Shown one piece after another: positions 61,115 through 64,000 of a stretch of DNA of 64,000 nt. This DNA is from Streptomyces sp. NA04227 (lineage in GTDB: Bacteria > Actinomycetota > Actinomycetes > Streptomycetales > Streptomycetaceae): positions 7,057,001 to 7,121,000 of the forward strand of contig NZ_CP054918.1 in NCBI RefSeq assembly GCF_013364195.1, read 5' to 3'. Below the pieces are notes generated by a model, which saw only the letters and a list, made by a program, of their open reading frames with translations, did not search any database and had not been told where the DNA came from. A program made the translations under genes and the position numbers. How positions within the stretch are numbered: position 1 is the stretch's first letter; every line of letters starts with the position of its first letter.

Positions 61115-62334
61115 GCACCGCGACCGCCGCGGCACCGGCCCCGGCCAAGAGCGCCCCGCGCGCACCGGGTCCGCGCGGCAAGGCCGACGAGATCCAGGGC
61201 TTCCGCGGGATCGCCGCGCTGAGCACCGTCGTCTTCCACGTCTGGCAGCTCTACTACCGCTACGACGCCGAGGGTTCCCACCCGCCCGTCGACAACACGT
61301 ACGTCGCCTCGCTGATCTCCCTGGAGGTCATCGACTTCTTCTTCGTCACCTCCGGCTATCTGCTGACCCTCGCCTACGCGCGGGCCGCGATCGACGGCGG
61401 TTCCACCCGGCCCGCCGGGGACTTCCTGTTCCGCCGGGCCATCAGGATCGTGCCGCTGTACTTCATCGCGGTCCTGTTCGTGTGGTCGACGCGCAACTCC
61501 ACCCTCCCCGGCAACTGGCTCGACCTGGTCGAACACCTCACGTTCACGCACGTCTTCGACCGGGAGCAGATCTTCTTCACCCTCGGCCCGGCCTGGTCGC
61601 TGTCGCTGGAGGTGGCGTTCTACCTGTTCCTCGTCGTGGCGGGCCCGCTCGCGGTACGGGCCTGCAAACGGTTCACCCTGCGCAGCACCCGGGTCGCCTT
61701 CTGCCTGGGCGCCTGCGCGGTGCTGTTCACGCTGCCGCTCGTGTGGATCTCCGTCGCGCACTGGGGCATGCACATCCCGCACACCGACTGGCCGGTGTAC
61801 TTCGGCCCGCAGGCCCGCTTCGGCGGATTCGCGGCCGGAATGGCGCTGGCGGTGATCATGGTCGCGCTCGGTGACCGCGGACTGCTGCGCGGCCGGACCT
61901 CGGTCCTGCTCTCGGCACTGGCCATCGGCGGCGCGTACTACCTGTCCGTCGACTCCAAGCCGGAGAACGTGACGTTCACCTTCTACCACCCGCTCACCAG
62001 CCTGATGTGGATGCTGCTGATGTACAGCGTCGTGCACACCGCGGCACCCATCCGCTGGCACGCAGTGCTACGGATGCGCTGGCTGGGCTACGCGGGACTG
62101 ATCAGCTACAGCCTGTTCATGTGGCACGAGCCGGTGATGCTGTGGCTGCACGACTTGGGGGTGCTTCCCGAGTCGCAGAACATGTTCTGGGTCGGCGCCC
62201 TGATCGTGGTCGCCCTCGCGGTGGCGGCGGCCGTGGCCAGCTACTGGCTCATCGAGTACCCGTGCAGCATGCTCGGCAGGCTCCGGGACAAGTCCGGCGG
62301 GAAGCGCGAGTTCTACCCGGAGCTCGCGCGCTAG
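61111..62334 (+). CDS. Acyltransferase 3 family membrane protein
   Basis: A 407-residue membrane O-acyltransferase of the acyltransferase 3 family. IQGFRGIAALSTVVFHVWQ carries the family start with the catalytic His; the RRAIRIVPLYFIAVL helix with its Arg pair, the AWSLSLEVAFYLFLVV motif and FGGFAAGMALAVIM follow, with about ten membrane helices in all. The GTG overlaps the stop of the GT2 synthase, so the two are co-translated. The simplest reading is that it acylates (acetylates or succinylates) the polysaccharide made by that synthase. The acyl group is unknown. Confidence 0.9.
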   Translation: MSTATAAAPAPAKSAPRAPGPRGKADEIQGFRGIAALSTVVFHVWQLYYRYDAEGSHPPVDNTYVASLISLEVIDFFFVTSGYLLTLAYARAAIDGGSTRPAGDFLFRRAIRIVPLYFIAVLFVWSTRNSTLPGNWLDLVEHLTFTHVFDREQIFFTLGPAWSLSLEVAFYLFLVVAGPLAVRACKRFTLRSTRVAFCLGACAVLFTLPLVWISVAHWGMHIPHTDWPVYFGPQARFGGFAAGMALAVIMVALGDRGLLRGRTSVLLSALAIGGAYYLSVDSKPENVTFTFYHPLTSLMWMLLMYSVVHTAAPIRWHAVLRMRWLGYAGLISYSLFMWHEPVMLWLHDLGVLPESQNMFWVGALIVVALAVAAAVASYWLIEYPCSMLGRLRDKSGGKREFYPELAR

Positions 62335-62365
62335 CCGTCCGTACGCCGGGAGCCCGGTGACCCCA

Positions 62366-62414
62366 CGACCTCCGGTGCGAGGAGTCCGTCCAGGACCCCG
62401 CGCACCGGAGGTCG
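62366..62414. terminator. Terminator hairpin after the exopolysaccharide genes
   Basis: A perfect 14-bp stem (62366-62379 with 62401-62414) with a 21-nt loop and a short T-run (TTTT) a few bases on, 32 bp after the acyltransferase stop. Confidence 0.7.
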
Positions 62415-62500
62415 CGTCGTTTTCCGGGACCTCGCGCGAACCCGATCGGCCGCTCAGGTCGCAGACTCGCCGCGCGGGGCTGAGCCTGGGAGTGGCGCAC

Positions 62501-62530
62501 CGGTGAGCACACCGGCCGGTGTGCTCACCG
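62501..62530. promoter_or_regulatory. 30-bp perfect palindrome before the second molybdo-hydroxylase operon
   Basis: CGGTGAGCACACCGG (62501-62515) is followed at once by its exact reverse complement (62516-62530). It stands 36 bp upstream of the GTG of the first gene of the operon. Its place in the promoter/leader zone suggests an operator for a dimeric or tetrameric repressor; a role as an RNA hairpin is possible. Confidence 0.55.
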
Positions 62531-62566
62531 AGCAGGTTCCGCCAGGAAGCAGGAAGGAAGCATCCC

Positions 62567-62938
62567 GTGAACCGAGCGGACGATCCCGCCGCGCAGGTCG
62601 TGGTGGAAATCGGCGGCAAGGCGGGCCGGGACGCGCACACCGTGTTCTGCGCGCTGCGCACCGCCTACACCTCCGACCGGGAGGCCGACGACGAACCCCA
62701 GCAGTCGGCCGACGGCCGTACCACCGTCTGGGCGGCCACCTTCGACGTGTCCGAGGTGCACGAGGAACCCGCGCCCGCGCGCCTGGAAGAGCCCGTGACG
62801 GCCACCGTCCAGGGCGGCTACCAGGCGGTCGACAACCTGCGGCGCACCCTCGGCTCCGCCTTCGCGGTGCGCGTCGTCGGCACCGCGGCGGGCGACCAGG
62901 AGAAGGAAGTCCAGCTGGAACTGGAGAGCCACCCGTGA
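62567..62938 (+). CDS. Conserved-looking protein of unknown function preceding the PaoA gene
   Basis: A 123-residue protein that I do not recognise. It has a probable alpha/beta layout: [27 protein letters not shown], then [13 protein letters not shown] and [35 protein letters not shown]. Codon use is normal for the genome. The GTG at 62567 has AGGAAGGAAG upstream, and the stop overlaps the paoA GTG by 4 nt, which supports it as a true first gene of the operon. No signal peptide or metal motif is seen. Confidence 0.7.
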   Translation: MNRADDPAAQVVVEIGGKAGRDAHTVFCALRTAYTSDREADDEPQQSADGRTTVWAATFDVSEVHEEPAPARLEEPVTATVQGGYQAVDNLRRTLGSAFAVRVVGTAAGDQEKEVQLELESHP

Positions 62939-63519
62939 CCCGAGCCGCCCCCTTGCGCGGCACCGAGAGCCGCCCGCCCGACCACTCGACGGTGACCCTG
63001 CGCGTCAACGGCACCGCCCACGAGCTCTACCTCGACCACCGCAGCACCCTGCTCGACGTGCTGCGCGAAAGGCTCGACCTGACCGGCACCAAGAAGGGCT
63101 GCGACCACGGCCAGTGCGGCGCCTGCACGGTGCTCCTGGACGGCCGCCGGGTCAACAGCTGTCTGCTGCTCGCGGTCGCCCAGGACGGCGCCCGCGTCAC
63201 CACCGTCGAGGGCCTCGGCCGCAGCAGCGCCCCGCACGCCCTCCAGGAGGCCTTCGTCGACCGCGACGCCCTCCAGTGCGGCTACTGCACCCCCGGCCAG
63301 ATCTGCTCCGCGCTCGGCATGCTCGACGAGGCCGAGCGCGGCTTCCCCTCGTACGTGACCTCCCCGGACGAGCCGCCCGGGGCGCCGGTCGCGCTCACCC
63401 CGGACGAGATCCGCGAACGCATGAGCGGCAACCTGTGCCGCTGCGGCGCCTATCCGCGGATCGTCGAGGCCATCCAGGACGTGGGGGACTTGGGCGACGT
63501 GGGGGGCGAGGCACCGTGA
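62935..63519 (+). CDS. (2Fe-2S)-binding subunit of a molybdo-aldehyde oxidoreductase (PaoA/YagT type)
   Basis: A 194-residue iron-sulphur subunit. The first cluster has [21 protein letters not shown], the second [16 protein letters not shown] and [15 protein letters not shown]. The GYCTPGQI and NLCRCGAY spellings, and the gene after it, point to the YagTSR/PaoABC aldehyde oxidoreductase group rather than xanthine dehydrogenase. No Tat signal is present, so unlike the E. coli enzyme it is probably cytoplasmic. GTG start overlapping the preceding gene; the stop overlaps the next GTG. Confidence 0.9.
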   Translation: MTRAAPLRGTESRPPDHSTVTLRVNGTAHELYLDHRSTLLDVLRERLDLTGTKKGCDHGQCGACTVLLDGRRVNSCLLLAVAQDGARVTTVEGLGRSSAPHALQEAFVDRDALQCGYCTPGQICSALGMLDEAERGFPSYVTSPDEPPGAPVALTPDEIRERMSGNLCRCGAYPRIVEAIQDVGDLGDVGGEAP

Positions 63520-64000
63520 AACCCTTCGCCTACGTCAAAGCCGCCACCCCCGACGAGGCGGTGCGGGCCTGCGCCGCCAGGCCCGGCGCCCGCTACCTGG
63601 CCGGTGGCACCAACCTCGTCGACCTGATGAAGCTCGGCGTGGAGAGCCCCGAGGTCCTGATCGACGTCAGCGGACTGCGCCTGGACGGTGTCGACGAACT
63701 GCCCGACGGCTCGCTGACCATCGGGGCCACCGCCCGCAACAGCGAGGTCGCCGCACACCCCCTGGTACGCGGCCGCTACCCGGCCCTCTCCCAGGCGCTG
63801 CTCTCCGGGGCCTCGGGACAGCTGCGCAACGCCGCGACCACGGCAGGCAACCTGCTCCAGCGCACCCGCTGCACCTACTTCCAGGACACCGCCAAACCCT
63901 GCAACAAGCGCCTGCCGGGCTCGGGTTGCCCGGCCATCGACGGCGCACACCGCGAACTGGCCGTACTCGGACACTCGGTGCACTGCGTCGCCACCCACCC
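63516..64000 (+). CDS. FAD-binding subunit of a molybdo-aldehyde oxidoreductase (PaoB/YagS type), partial
   Basis: The gene begins with GTG overlapping the paoA stop and runs off the right edge after 161 codons. The FAD loop is [26 protein letters not shown]; the second motif is [19 protein letters not shown]. It is followed by [20 protein letters not shown], the cysteine cluster that binds the extra 4Fe-4S centre known in E. coli PaoB and absent from xanthine dehydrogenases. The molybdenum subunit PaoC is expected just beyond the window. Confidence 0.9.
   Translation, partial: MKPFAYVKAATPDEAVRACAARPGARYLAGGTNLVDLMKLGVESPEVLIDVSGLRLDGVDELPDGSLTIGATARNSEVAAHPLVRGRYPALSQALLSGASGQLRNAATTAGNLLQRTRCTYFQDTAKPCNKRLPGSGCPAIDGAHRELAVLGHSVHCVATH

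Noticed and set aside
63516..64000. Apparently truncated FAD subunit taken as a pseudogene
   Set aside because: The frame is intact to the last base; it is cut only by the window edge.

Overview
The window is a piece of a Streptomyces (or very close actinomycete) chromosome. Base composition is very high in G+C, GTG and TTG starts are common, stop/start overlaps (ATGA, GTGA, TGATG) tie many genes together, and several gene sets are typical of the genus: the gvpO-A-F-G-Y-Z-J-L-S-K gas-vesicle cluster, a DUF5954 protein, a TrmB/LuxR-type regulator, F420-type oxidoreductases and a PucR-linked xanthine dehydrogenase. No rRNA, tRNA or CRISPR array was seen, and the only mobile-element trace is a decayed IS630-type transposase fragment.

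Layout. 0.1-5.6 kb: complete gas-vesicle cluster with repeated dyads upstream. 5.6-7.7 kb: IS630 remnant, then an ECF sigma factor overlapping a one-membrane-segment CU044_5270-type protein. 7.9-10.8 kb: GH2 beta-galactosidase on the minus strand with a readable promoter and a dyad in its spacer. 11.1-16.6 kb: radical SAM protein with an unusual CX8CX2C motif, SRPBCC protein, GAF/winged-helix regulator, ExaC-type aldehyde dehydrogenase and DUF779 protein. 16.7-20.9 kb: NarL-type two-component system divergent from an ABC exporter pair, the block being bracketed by two nearly identical terminator repeats. 20.9-28.3 kb: trypsin, then a minus-strand acyl-CoA set (3-hydroxyisobutyryl-CoA hydrolase, MeaB, both methylmalonyl-CoA mutase subunits).

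28.6-36.8 kb: RsgA-type GTPase with a possible leader peptide, alpha/beta hydrolase with repeats in its upstream region, an Ada-AlkA fusion (with a damaged glycosylase domain) overlapping ogt, DUF5954, two probable F420/flavin enzymes and DUF456. 36.9-46.6 kb: regulator, a PP2C-like protein lacking its metal-binding motif, pyruvate dehydrogenase (quinone), an anti-sigma-type ATPase, DUF2637 membrane protein, FhuF-type iron reductase with an iron box, GntR regulator. 46.9-57.6 kb: secreted ceramidase, TPR protein, PucR regulator divergent from a four-gene xanthine dehydrogenase operon. 57.6-64 kb: a 1.1-kb gene-poor stretch, a two-gene exopolysaccharide module (pseudo-receiver + pseudo-GGDEF + GT2 synthase, then acyltransferase 3), and the start of a second molybdo-hydroxylase operon (PaoA, PaoB) behind a 30-bp perfect palindrome; PaoB runs off the right edge.

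The strongest candidates for something new are the GT2 synthase fused to two degenerate signalling domains, the Ada-AlkA protein with a disabled glycosylase half, the pseudo-phosphatase, the radical SAM protein, and the paired repeats around the two-component/ABC block.
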